Positions 1 to 7,660 of a stretch of DNA of 53,679 nucleotides are shown here, in pieces. Each line of letters opens with the position of its first letter. Within the stretch, counting starts at the first letter, position 1. Source of the DNA: Rugamonas violacea (GTDB lineage Bacteria; Pseudomonadota; Gammaproteobacteria; Burkholderiales; Burkholderiaceae_D); contig NZ_JAEMNU010000020.1 of NCBI RefSeq assembly GCF_016461825.1, positions 1-53,679 of the forward strand. The letters are read 5' to 3'. The position numbers and the translations under genes were made by a program. A model generated the notes under the pieces. That model saw nothing but the letters and a program-made list of their open reading frames with translations. It ran no database searches and was not told where the DNA came from.

Positions 1-60
1 GACGAGGTTTGGCTCAATCCGGAACGGGCTGAACCTGAATTAGTGAAGCTGGCTGCATGA
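1..60 (+). CDS. C-terminal end of an unidentified gene (partial)
   Basis: The window opens inside a reading frame in frame 1 whose last 19 residues are DEVWLNPERAEPELVKLAA followed by TGA. Only this tail is visible, so the family cannot be named. It sits next to toxin-antitoxin genes and may belong to the same accessory cluster, but that is only context. Confidence 0.3.
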   Translation, partial: DEVWLNPERAEPELVKLAA

Positions 61-92
61 AGTGACGCGACAACTTTGTTGACAACTACCGG

Positions 93-170
93 TATGACCC
101 GCGTATCGCCGAGGCGTTGGCCGGCAAGGCCGTCGTTAAGGCGATCAAGCCTTTCGCGCCGGCGGCTTGA
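93..170 (+). pseudogene. 3' remnant of a duplicated higA antitoxin gene
   Basis: These 78 bases encode 25 residues ending in VKAIKPFAPAA and a TGA. They match the last 25 codons of the intact higA at 1351-1656 with only about five base differences, and the similarity runs about ten bases past the stop. Upstream in the same frame a stop occurs within ten codons, and no HTH domain is present, so this is a fragment and not a gene. It shows that a second HigBA-type cassette once stood at the left edge, or that recombination between two copies removed it. Confidence 0.75.
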
Positions 171-229
171 TCCGAGGGAAAATCCTGTGTTCGCGTTGGG
201 CTCCTTACCATGACGTCTGCGCTGCGTTT

Positions 230-517
230 TTATGTAGGGGTATGAGTTCTTAGCCAGTCCTTGAGCGCGTCGTTCATGCGCTTCTGCCAGCCAATACCAG
301 TCCCACGGAATTTGTCGATTACCTCAGTGTCAAAGCGCACCGTTAGTTGTTCCTTGGTGCCACTGCCGAGTGGTCGTCCCCGGCCCTTGGCCGGCTTTAC
401 GTGAGCCCATTCTTCATCTGTATGTGGGATCGAGTCGGGGTCTGCCATCGCCGCTTTGGTGATGGCCTCGTCTTCTTCCCTTGTTGGAATAATTGTTCCC
501 GGCTTAAGCTTCGGCAT
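230..517 (-). CDS. brnA: BrnA-family antitoxin
   Basis: A 95-residue protein with the BrnA layout: a variable acidic N-terminus with the DPDSIPHTDEEW stretch, a basic Gly/Arg linker (GRGRPLGSG), then a ribbon-helix-helix-like C-terminus (QLTVRFDTEVIDKFRGTGIGWQKRMNDALKDWL). BrnA antitoxins bind and neutralise the BrnT ribonuclease and repress their own operon as dimers. The ATG overlaps the 3' end of the upstream brnT frame by 14 bases, the usual coupled arrangement. The partner toxin is interrupted by a stop, so this antitoxin now appears to be an orphan that may still bind DNA. Confidence 0.85.
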   Translation of the reverse strand: MPKLKPGTIIPTREEDEAITKAAMADPDSIPHTDEEWAHVKPAKGRGRPLGSGTKEQLTVRFDTEVIDKFRGTGIGWQKRMNDALKDWLRTHTPT

Positions 518-770
518 AGCGATGTACTTCCCTTGAGTTTGCCTTGCGTAGACTGATAATTCGGCGTGATTCGGCGCGGTCTACATACACAACATAAAAC
601 AGGCGATCGTCGATGTATCCGATGGCGCACTTCCGTTCCTCGCCATACTCTTTCCGTCCATCAATTCAGATTAGTGCACCATCCCATTCCAGTTCCGCCG
701 CAGCGGCGAGTGCAACGCCGTGCTTTCGCAGATTGGCTTCGTTCTTGGACTGGTCGCAAGTGATTTGCAT
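504..770 (-). pseudogene. brnT: BrnT-family toxin gene with one in-frame TGA
   Basis: Reading from the ATG at 770 gives a full-length BrnT of 88 codons: MQITCDQSKNEANLRKHG at the start, then KEYGEERKCAIGYIDDRL, and RIISLRKANSREVHRY near the end, which are the conserved BrnT blocks. A single TGA at 666-668 interrupts it after residue 34 (WDGALI). The frame is otherwise open on both sides and ends by overlapping brnA. BrnT toxins are RelE-fold ribonucleases; the conserved C-terminal blocks lie after the stop, so a truncated product should be inactive. Sequencing error or readthrough cannot be excluded. Confidence 0.8.
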
Positions 771-776
771 GGATTT

Positions 777-836
777 ATTATAACTACACTTATTTGAGAG
801 AACAATTGAATATTTGTAGTTATAAATATTCAATTG
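777..836 (-). promoter_or_regulatory. brnTA promoter with nested inverted repeats
   Basis: On the minus strand a TATAAT (777-782) lies 17 bases after TTGTTC, with only six bases between the TATAAT and the brnT ATG at 770, so the transcript may be leaderless. The region contains a perfect 13-base inverted repeat (CAATTGAATATTT at 803-815 against 824-836) and a second 11-base one (TTATAACTACA at 778-788 against 815-825). Such palindromes are expected for autoregulation by a ribbon-helix-helix antitoxin. The AT-richness contrasts with the surroundings. Confidence 0.55.
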
Positions 837-997
837 TGATGCGCTACCGTCGGAGGCCGGGGACTGCCGCAAAATCGTTTCCGCAATGAGGCATTGGTTC
901 ACATGAAGTAATGTGTTGCAACCCACTATTGTTGTGCCCTAAATTGCATGACCGCTACAGTCCGGCACGCGCGTACTGATGGATTGATAACAAAAAA

Positions 998-1032
998 TTG
1001 ACTGTTAACCGGATAACGGATAACGTGAACTG
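998..1032 (+). promoter_or_regulatory. Probable higBA promoter/operator
   Basis: A TTGACT at 998-1003 is followed after 17 bases by TAACGT at 1021-1026, a weak -10. Between them lie GTTAACCGGATAAC, whose GTTA/TAAC ends are inverted, and a direct repeat GGATAACGGATAAC. This is a plausible binding site for the HigA antitoxin. The predicted start of transcription is close to the higB ATG, and no clear ribosome binding site is seen. Confidence 0.4.
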
Positions 1033-1302
1033 ATGTCAATCCAGTCCTTTGCGTGCCCCGACACGGAAGCCCTGTTCACCACGGGTAAAAGCCGCCGGTT
1101 CGTCAACATCAAGAGTGTGGCCGAGCGCAAGCTAGCCCAGCTCGATGCTGCGCCCTCGGTGAACTTTATGAAGGCGCCACCCGGTAACGATCTGAAGGAG
1201 TACGACGGCGCTTGGCATGTGCGGATCAATGACCAATGGCGTTTGATCTTCAAATGGGGCGAGAGCGGCCCTTATGACGTGCTGATCGATGACCCGCATT
1301 GA
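1033..1302 (+). CDS. higB: HigB-type toxin of the RelE superfamily
   Basis: An 89-residue protein of normal HigB length. It carries the RelE/HigB core (KLAQLDAAPSVNF, then LKEYDGAWHVRINDQWRLIF) and the short acidic end typical of HigB. Proteins of this family bind the ribosome and cut mRNA during translation. The antitoxin gene follows after 48 bases in the toxin-first order that is characteristic of higBA. The frame is intact. Family assignment is from sequence pattern only. Confidence 0.88.
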   Translation: MSIQSFACPDTEALFTTGKSRRFVNIKSVAERKLAQLDAAPSVNFMKAPPGNDLKEYDGAWHVRINDQWRLIFKWGESGPYDVLIDDPH

Positions 1303-1350
1303 ATCGGGCTCAGCCGGAATTTGAAACCCCGAACAGAAACGGAGTGCATC

Positions 1351-1656
1351 ATGTTTAAGAACGGTATGCGTCCTGTCCATCCCGGCGAGATCCTGGTGGA
1401 GGACTACATCAAGCCCATGGGCGTAAGCGTGCGCGCTGTGGCACTGGCCCTGCACGTTCCCTATTCGCGTTTAAGCGAAATCACCAAGGGCGAACGCGGC
1501 GTGACGGCCGATACAGCGCTCCGCTTGGAGCGTTACTTCGGTAGCGAGGCCCAAGGCTGGTTGAATCTGCAAAGCGCGTATGACCTGCGTATCGCCGAGG
1601 CTTTGGCGGGCAAGGCCATCGTCAAGGCGATCAAGCCTTTCGCGCCGGCGGCTTGA
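1351..1656 (+). CDS. higA: HigA-type antitoxin, XRE-family DNA-binding protein
   Basis: A 101-residue protein starting at the ATG at 1351. It begins MFKNGMRPVHPGEIL, the HigA/VapI signature, followed by a helix-turn-helix (SVRAVALALHVPYSRLSEITKGERGVTADTALRLERYFG) and a short C-terminal helix ending KPFAPAA. HigA neutralises HigB and represses the operon. An upstream in-frame TTG at 1321 exists, but the HigA signature starts at the ATG. Its last 25 codons are nearly duplicated at 93-170. Confidence 0.88.
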   Translation: MFKNGMRPVHPGEILVEDYIKPMGVSVRAVALALHVPYSRLSEITKGERGVTADTALRLERYFGSEAQGWLNLQSAYDLRIAEALAGKAIVKAIKPFAPAA

Positions 1657-1694
1657 TCCGAGGAAAAATAGTTTTTTCACCGAAAGGAGTATCA

Positions 1695-1994
1695 ATGATT
1701 TATGAAATCGCGACCCTATAGCTTAAGCCGGACTCCCACGCGGAATTCGAGGCGGCCATTGCCGCCGCCGTGCCGCTGTTCAAGCGTTCCCGGGGTTGCC
1801 AATCGTTACGCTTGGAGCGCTCGATCGAACAGCCGGACAGCTATAAGCTCGTGATTGGCTGGGAGACGCTGGAAGACCACACCCTGCATTTCCGCGCGAG
1901 CGAGGAATTGCAGGAATTCCGCCGCTTGGCTGGAAGTTACGTGGCGGGGCCGTCACACATGGAGCATGTGGAGATCGTGTTCTCCGGGTTTTGA
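1695..1994 (+). pseudogene. ABM-domain monooxygenase-like gene with an early stop
   Basis: From ATG 1695, preceded by an AAAGGAG-type ribosome binding site, the frame reads MIYEIATL, then TAG at 1719-1721, and continues open to 1994 as a typical ~98-residue antibiotic-biosynthesis-monooxygenase (ABM) dimer-barrel protein (EFEAAIAAAVPLFKRSRGC, VIGWETLEDHT, FR.SEELQEFR). Only the first eight residues precede the stop. A GTG at 1770 could give a shortened 74-residue product, but that loses the first strand. It follows higA after 38 bases. Confidence 0.7.
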
Positions 1995-2034
1995 ACAGGG
2001 CTTAAACAAAGCGGCCTGAACACACCAAAAACCT

Positions 2035-2607
2035 CTAGCCGGCCTTGCTGTGCTCGGCGGCATGCATCGCCAGATAGGCTTTGAGCTGGTCGTCGCCTAT
2101 CCCCAGGCTGTGCAGGATTTCCGCCATGAAGCTGACCGGGGCGCTGCCGGGCGCCGTCACGACGCGCTGGTCGGCAACCGCGTAGGGCACATCCTGGTAG
2201 TGGGCGGCGCCAGCATAATTCAGTTGCGACAGATTCTCCGCCGAATTGGACGTATGTCGGACATGGTCGAGCACGCCCGCCTGCGCCAACACCCGCGTGC
2301 CGTCGCAAATGCCGGCGACGACGATGTTTCTTTCATGGGCGGCGGCAACTAGCGCGGCGATATTTGGCGCTTGACCGGTCTGCCAGATGCTTCCGCCACA
2401 GACGATAAGCAGGTCGAGCTCGTCGAGCTCAATGGCGTCGATGGCCAAGTGCGGCGTGACGATCATCCCGCCGGACGAGGTGACCGGGGTCCCGTTGGGG
2501 CTGGCGAAGCGCGTCTCGAAGCCGTAATAGGCGCGCCCGGTTGAGTTGATCAGGGCGGTTTCCCAATCGGCAAAATCTTCCGTGAGAATCGTGATGCAGC
2601 GTGTCAT
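2035..2607 (-). CDS. DJ-1/PfpI family protein (class I glutamine amidotransferase-like)
   Basis: A 190-residue protein of DJ-1/PfpI size. The nucleophile-elbow motif VVAGICDGT places the reactive cysteine at residue 101, and the acidic partner common in this family is probably Glu16 (FADWETALI). The GG(S) motif near residue 71 (LLIVCGGS) is also present. Members include chaperone/deglycase-like proteins, proteases and regulator cores; no DNA-binding AraC domain is attached, so it is not a GlxA-type regulator. The substrate is unknown. It stands alone on the minus strand. Confidence 0.8.
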   Translation of the reverse strand: MTRCITILTEDFADWETALINSTGRAYYGFETRFASPNGTPVTSSGGMIVTPHLAIDAIELDELDLLIVCGGSIWQTGQAPNIAALVAAAHERNIVVAGICDGTRVLAQAGVLDHVRHTSNSAENLSQLNYAGAAHYQDVPYAVADQRVVTAPGSAPVSFMAEILHSLGIGDDQLKAYLAMHAAEHSKAG

Positions 2608-2784
2608 TGGAGCGTCCTTCCGATGTCGATGAATGCAGGCGGAATTATCCTCCCGCAGAAGTTCAAAGAATAGCCGGCACGTCTGTCAATTTCCGTCAGT
2701 AGTCTTTTCTGGACATGGCTTGCGCCGCCACCAAACGGCGCGGCGCGGCAGAACGGCGCCGCTGTCGCGCGCCCTCCATCTTGA

Positions 2785-3006
2785 CTAGCGGTTCTTTCCG
2801 CCTATCCCCAGCAGCACCACGCCGCCGACAATGGCCGCGATGCCGGCCCACAAGGGAATGTTGACGGTTTCCTTTTCCTGCACCGACAGTTCGAGCGGCC
2901 CCAGCTTGAGCGCGGTGGTGTCCTTCGTGTAGCTGAAGCCGCCATACACCAAGCCAAGCGTGCCCGCCGCGATGAGCAGGGCGCCAATAATTTTGATCGG
3001 GTTCAT
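2785..3006 (-). CDS. DUF3185-like small membrane protein
   Basis: Starting at the ATG at 3006 (an upstream in-frame ATG at 3066 lacks a plausible leader), the 73-residue product has two hydrophobic segments: residues 4-24 (IKIIGALLIAAGTLGLVYGG) and 52-69 (WAGIAAIVGGVVLLGIGG), separated by a short polar stretch. Its pattern resembles the DUF3185 family, whose role is unknown. It would sit in the inner membrane. No operon partner is evident. Confidence 0.65.
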   Translation of the reverse strand: MNPIKIIGALLIAAGTLGLVYGGFSYTKDTTALKLGPLELSVQEKETVNIPLWAGIAAIVGGVVLLGIGGKNR

Positions 3007-3147
3007 GTTGTTCCTAGAGGTGAGGTGACCCTGTTGCCGCTGGATTCGGCAAAAGTAATTTCCCATTGGAACATAAAACGCCGACTTGGCGCCGCGCGAT
3101 AGCGCGATGGCGCCATCGGCGTGCCGGTTGGCTCGGCGGGCTAGGGC

Positions 3148-3594
3148 TCAGTCCGGAACCGCGGCCTCGATCAATTGCGCCAGCAGGGTCAGCGATTCTT
3201 GCCAACCCAGGTAACAAGCCTCGGGCGGGATCATCGAAGGAATGCCCTCCTGCACGATGCTCAGCTCGGTGCCGCAAAACACCTGCTTCAGGGTCAGGGT
3301 GGTCTGCATTTCGCCCGGCAGGTTCGGGTCGTCGAACTTGTCGCTGTGGCGGACGAGTTCGTTCGGCACCAGCTCCAGATATTCGCCGCCGAAGGAATGG
3401 CTGTGGCCGCTGGTGAAATTGGTGAACGACATCTTGTAAGTGCCGCCGACCTTGGCCTCCAGGTGGTGGACCTTGCCGGTGAAGCCGTGCGGCGGCAGCC
3501 ATTTGGCCATGGCGTCGGCGTCGAGCAGGGCGCGGTAGACGCGCTCGGGTGGCGCGCGCAGCACGCGGTGCAGTCGAATCGTGTTACTGGACAT
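3148..3594 (-). CDS. SRPBCC (AHSA1/START-like) domain protein
   Basis: A 148-residue protein that is essentially one SRPBCC domain: RAPPERVYRALLDADAMAKWLPPHGF at the start, the GGTYKMSF strand, and the closing helix WQESLTLLAQLI. These small alpha/beta barrels bind hydrophobic ligands or act as stress-related co-factors; the ligand cannot be told from sequence. A GGAG-type ribosome binding site precedes the ATG. A repeat element lies directly upstream at 3618-3765. Confidence 0.8.
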   Translation of the reverse strand: MSSNTIRLHRVLRAPPERVYRALLDADAMAKWLPPHGFTGKVHHLEAKVGGTYKMSFTNFTSGHSHSFGGEYLELVPNELVRHSDKFDDPNLPGEMQTTLTLKQVFCGTELSIVQEGIPSMIPPEACYLGWQESLTLLAQLIEAAVPD

Positions 3595-3617
3595 GGTTTT
3601 ATCTCCTTTGACAACAG

Positions 3618-3765
3618 TTGAGGGCCCCTCGAAAAACCGTCATTCCGCATCGGCGGACCGCCGCGTAGGCGGGAATCCATACGCCGCATATCCATTGGCT
3701 CAGCATGGGTTCCCGCCTGCGCGGGAACGACAAGACAATTTGGTGGTTTTTCGAAGTGCCCTTGA
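3618..3765. repeat. MITE-like palindromic repeat element
   Basis: About 148 bases bounded by imperfect terminal inverted repeats of about 21 bases (both ends share CGAAAAACC when read inward). Inside, a perfect hairpin GTTCCCGC-CTGC-GCGGGAAC occupies 709-728 of the 3 kb block (3709-3728), and a degraded partner with GGCGGGAATCC lies at 3667-3677. This is the widespread proteobacterial 'CGTCATTCCCGC' type of repeat. It contains no gene. Confidence 0.65.
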
Positions 3766-3816
3766 GTGACGATGACGGGGCGCCCTCGGCGGCGCGCCCC
3801 TTCCTTACCGCAAACT

Positions 3817-5700
3817 TCAGCCGCGCTGCTCGGCCACCCAACGGTCCAGCACGTCGGCCAACACGTCGAGCGGCACCGAGCCGGTGCGCAGCACCACGTC
3901 GTGGAAGGCCGGCAACGAGAACTTGTCGCCCAGCGCGGCCTGCGCCTTGTCGCGCAGTTCGATGATACGCAACATGCCCAGCATGTAGGCGCAGGCTTGG
4001 CCGGGCCAGGAGACGTAGCGTTCCACCTCCTGCGCGCCGATGCCGTAATCGATCGCCTGCTGGCGCGTCCAGCCCTTGGTGTGCAGGCCGGTGTCGGCGA
4101 CCAGGCGCTTGGCGCGGAACAGTTCCGAGCCGAGCGCGCCGAGCAGGCCGGCCACGTCGCCCTCATACCAGCCCTGTTCGACCGCCAGCCGCTCCGAGTA
4201 CAGCGCCCAGCCCTCGGCGTGCGCGCTGCCGCCGCCGAAGATGCGCATGGTGCGGAACTTCGGCAGTCCGGTTTGCTCCTGCTGCAAGGCCAGCTGGAAG
4301 TGGTGGCCGGGCACGGCCTCGTGGTAGGCCAGGCTGCGCATGCGGATCATGTCGTATTGCGGCCCGCGCAAGGGCACCCAGAAAACTCCGGGGCGGCTGC
4401 CGTCCGGCGCCGGCACGCTGTAGTGGGCGGCGGCGCTGGGCTCGGTCAGCGGCGGCTCGCGGCGCACCTCGACCGGGGCGCGCGGCTTGAGCTTGAACAC
4501 GGCGTCGCTGCGCCGCTCGGCGTCGCGCACGATCGCCGTGTAGCGCGCCAGCAGTTGCGCGCGCGGCTCGGGATCGGCCGGCAACTGGTGGCGCGCGTCG
4601 AGCTGGGCCATGCGCTCGCCGACGCTGCCGTCGGCCAGGCCCAGCGTTTTCAACTGGCGGTCCATCTCGGTTTCGATGCGGCCCACCTCGCGCAGGCCGA
4701 TGGCGTGGATTTGCTCGGCCGTCAGCTTGGTGCCGGTGTAGGTGGCCAGCGCCTGGGCGTAGGCGGCGGCGCCGTCGGGCAGGCGCGAGATGCCGGCCTG
4801 GTCGGTGGTGCGCGGGTGCAGCTCGGCCAGATAGGCCTGCAGCCGCAGGTAGGCCGGGCGGATGCGCTGTTGCACGATGGTGCCGGCGCGGGCCAGGGCG
4901 GCGGCGCGCGCCGCCGGCGTCAGCCCGGCGATGGTGGCGCTGCGCTTGGCCAGCGCGGCGACCAGCACGTTGGCATCGGCGGCCGGCTTGAGGAAGTTGT
5001 CGACCTGGCTTTGCGCCCGTTCGAGGATGAAGCGCGGCGGGATCAGCTGGCGCGCGGCGGCGGCGCGCGACAGGGCGATGCCCTCGTCGATGCGCTGGCC
5101 CAGCTGGTCCAGCCGCGCCAGATAGCTGTCGACGTCGGCCGCCGTGCGCAGCGGATGGGCTTCGGACATGAAGCTCACCAGGCCGACCTGGATGCCGTTC
5201 ATCTGCGCGAACATGAAGTTGTAGTCCTGGTAGCGCTCGCCGTCGATGGCGCTCAGCAGATTCCAGCGGATGGTCGCGGCGGAGATGCGTTGGTTGGCGT
5301 CCAGGGGGCCGGCCAGCCAGCGTTCGACCTCGGCCAGGCCGCGCCGCGCCAGCAGCGCCTCCTGTTCGCGTTGGGCGGTGGTGTGCGGCGTCAGCTCGCG
5401 GTCCAGCGCGCTTTGCTCGGCGCCGGCGAAGTATTGCGCCGTCGAGGCGCGCTCGGGCCGCAGCCGCACCCAGTCGGCGGCGAAGGCGTCGGCCCATTGC
5501 TCGAAGGCGAGCTTCTGCGCCGGCGCCGCCGCCGCCGCGGAAGCCGACGCTGTGGTTGGCGATGGCGCCGTCGGCGCCGGCTTGGCGGCGGCAGCGGCGG
5601 CATTGGCGGCAGCGGCGGCGTGGACGGGCGGTACGCCCGCGGCGAACAGCAAGCTCAGCAGCGGCGCGGCAAGCGCGCCTTTTCCTACGCGATACGTCAT
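3817..5700 (-). CDS. Secreted DUF885 family metallohydrolase (copy 1)
   Basis: A 627-residue protein with a signal peptide (about residues 1-28) followed by an Ala/Pro-rich linker to about residue 60. The DUF885 core carries the zinc-binding motif HEAVPGHHFQ at about 460 and the downstream motif HAEGWALYSERL at about 494, whose glutamate is the third metal ligand expected in this peptidase-like family. The product is likely periplasmic; the substrate is not known. It lies directly downstream of a second DUF885 gene on the same strand with a 92-base gap, so the two may be co-transcribed. The pair shares motifs but is divergent. Confidence 0.85.
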   Translation of the reverse strand: MTYRVGKGALAAPLLSLLFAAGVPPVHAAAAANAAAAAAKPAPTAPSPTTASASAAAAAPAQKLAFEQWADAFAADWVRLRPERASTAQYFAGAEQSALDRELTPHTTAQREQEALLARRGLAEVERWLAGPLDANQRISAATIRWNLLSAIDGERYQDYNFMFAQMNGIQVGLVSFMSEAHPLRTAADVDSYLARLDQLGQRIDEGIALSRAAAARQLIPPRFILERAQSQVDNFLKPAADANVLVAALAKRSATIAGLTPAARAAALARAGTIVQQRIRPAYLRLQAYLAELHPRTTDQAGISRLPDGAAAYAQALATYTGTKLTAEQIHAIGLREVGRIETEMDRQLKTLGLADGSVGERMAQLDARHQLPADPEPRAQLLARYTAIVRDAERRSDAVFKLKPRAPVEVRREPPLTEPSAAAHYSVPAPDGSRPGVFWVPLRGPQYDMIRMRSLAYHEAVPGHHFQLALQQEQTGLPKFRTMRIFGGGSAHAEGWALYSERLAVEQGWYEGDVAGLLGALGSELFRAKRLVADTGLHTKGWTRQQAIDYGIGAQEVERYVSWPGQACAYMLGMLRIIELRDKAQAALGDKFSLPAFHDVVLRTGSVPLDVLADVLDRWVAEQRG

Positions 5701-5792
5701 GTTTTTTCCGATAAAAATGTGGGGCGGCTCCGTTTGACGGCGGAGCCCTCTGCGGGCGCGTGCGCCCGGCCGCAGGGGCCGGGCGGCGAAGC

Positions 5793-7559
5793 TTATTTCA
5801 GCCGGGCCGGCACGAACTCTTCCATCACCGCCTTGTACAGCAGCTTGGGCGGCACCAGTCCCTGCGCCAGCACGAAGTCGTTGAAGGCCTGGCGGTCGAA
5901 CTTGTTGCGCAGCGCCACCTGGGCGGCCTGGCGCGTTTCCATCAGGCGCTGGTAGCCGTAGAAGTAGGACGTCGCCTGGCCCGGCGCGCGGAAGGTGTAG
6001 CGTTGCACCTCCTGCGTCGCCATGCCCTCGGACAGGCCGACCTCGTCCATCAGGAAGGACTTGACGTCGGCCGCCGAGATGCGGCCCAGGTTGACCATCG
6101 GGTCGAGGAAGGCGCGGGCGGCGCGCAGCATGCGGTGTTGCAGGGCGAAGAACTGGCCGTCGAGCGGCTCGTAGGGTTGCATCTCGGCCTCGGCGTACAG
6201 GGCCCAGCCCTCGACGTTGACGCTGTTGAAGGCGAACACGGCGCGCGCCGTCGAGACGCCGGCCTCGATCATCTTGGCGAACTGCAGCTCGTGGCCGGGG
6301 CGGCCCTCGTGGGCGGTCAGCGTCCAGCTGCCGGCCTGGTGGGTGAAGTCGTCGAAGCGCAGCGCCTTGCCGCTGGCGTCGGGCGGCATGCCGGTGGTCA
6401 GCACGAACTCGCCGTATTCGCCGGTGTTGCCGACCAGCCGGGGCGGGCTCATGTGCGGCGCCGGCTGGCGCGCGTTCTCCGCCTCGCTGGCCAGGCGGAT
6501 CACCGCCTTGCGTTCCGGCAGCGAGACGATGTGCTCGTTGCGGATCACCTCCTCGATCTGGCTCAGGCGGTCGGCGTACAGCGGCATCACCGCCTCCTTG
6601 GCGATCTGCTTGCTTTTCAACTCGCGCAGCACGGCGTGGTAGTCGGCCGAGGCCAGGCCCTGTTCCTTGGCGATCAGGCCGCCGGTGATGTTCATCTGGT
6701 TGCGGATCTCGGCGAACGACACCAGCGCCTTGGAGATCAAGAGCTCGGGATCGATGTCGGTGCCGACCTGGCGCAGGCGGTCGGCGTAGACCTCGGCCGG
6801 CAGGCGCGAGTCGGGGCGGGCGCGCGGCAACACTTCGCTCTTGAGCACGGTGTTGTAGGCGGTCAATTGCTGTTCCAGCGCGGCGAAGCTTTTTTCCCAG
6901 CCCTTCAGCTGACTCTTTTCCAACAGCGACTTGATGCCGGCGATCAAGGTCGGGCTGTCGTTGATGACCTGCTCGACCTCGCCCTTGAACGGGCCGAGCA
7001 GCTTCGGATTGGCCTTCAGGCGCTCGTGCAGGCGTTCGCGCGCCAGCTCCGTGTAGGGGCGGTAGCCTTTGCTCAGGCCGGCATATTTTTCCAGCCGCGA
7101 CAGCAGGGATTTCTGCCGCTCCTGGGGGATGCGCGGGTCCAGCATGTCGTGCACCACGCCGTAGATGCTGCCGGTGGCGTCGATGAAGGGCAGGAAGTAT
7201 TTTCGCTCCAGCGCGTTGCTGCGCAGGCCGTCCTCGGCGGAGGTGATCAAAATCTCCAGGTCCTGGCGGATCTTCGCGTCAGGCTCGGTCTTCAATCGCT
7301 TTTTCAGCTCGGCGACGACCGTCTGCGTGCCGCGTTTTTCCTCCTCGAAAGTGTCGTGCGACAGGTCGCTGATCTTCTCGTCGTAGCCGTCGACCCCCAG
7401 GCTGCTGGCGTTCTCCGGCGCCAGCCTGGCCTTCTCCTCCAGCAGCAGCTTGGCGTTGAGGTTGCTCTTGGTGACCCAGGGCAGCTCGGCCGCGCCGGCC
7501 GGTAGGGTGAAGGCGAGGGCGACGGCACTACTCAGCAGCGTTTTGATCAACAGTTTCAT
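5793..7559 (-). CDS. Secreted DUF885 family metallohydrolase (copy 2)
   Basis: A 588-residue protein with a signal peptide (cleavage likely after AGAAE, residues 20-24). The DUF885 zinc motif here is HEGRPGHELQ at 417-426, followed by NVEGWALYAEAEM at 448-460. The family is related to M32-type carboxypeptidases and is probably hydrolytic in the periplasm. It precedes the other DUF885 gene and has lower alanine content, which argues for an old duplication or independent gain. A GC-rich inverted repeat lies in the 92-base gap between the two genes (about 5724-5747). Confidence 0.85.
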   Translation of the reverse strand: MKLLIKTLLSSAVALAFTLPAGAAELPWVTKSNLNAKLLLEEKARLAPENASSLGVDGYDEKISDLSHDTFEEEKRGTQTVVAELKKRLKTEPDAKIRQDLEILITSAEDGLRSNALERKYFLPFIDATGSIYGVVHDMLDPRIPQERQKSLLSRLEKYAGLSKGYRPYTELARERLHERLKANPKLLGPFKGEVEQVINDSPTLIAGIKSLLEKSQLKGWEKSFAALEQQLTAYNTVLKSEVLPRARPDSRLPAEVYADRLRQVGTDIDPELLISKALVSFAEIRNQMNITGGLIAKEQGLASADYHAVLRELKSKQIAKEAVMPLYADRLSQIEEVIRNEHIVSLPERKAVIRLASEAENARQPAPHMSPPRLVGNTGEYGEFVLTTGMPPDASGKALRFDDFTHQAGSWTLTAHEGRPGHELQFAKMIEAGVSTARAVFAFNSVNVEGWALYAEAEMQPYEPLDGQFFALQHRMLRAARAFLDPMVNLGRISAADVKSFLMDEVGLSEGMATQEVQRYTFRAPGQATSYFYGYQRLMETRQAAQVALRNKFDRQAFNDFVLAQGLVPPKLLYKAVMEEFVPARLK

Positions 7560-7660
7560 GGGCGACGGCTTTCAGTGGATTCCGTGAGCGGGTTGTCACG
7601 AATTGCTGAGTAGTATCGTCGTCCGGCCAGCCATGGTCAAGCGCCTCGGCGCGCCGCCGC

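Noticed and set aside
666..668. TGA in brnT as selenocysteine
   Set aside because: No SECIS-like hairpin or reason for Sec in BrnT; a nonsense mutation is simpler.
3766..5955. A 729-residue open frame opposite the first DUF885 gene
   Set aside because: Composition is His/Arg/Gly/Gln-rich with no domain, and it mirrors a gene with clear signal peptide and zinc motif. It is a GC-rich antisense shadow.
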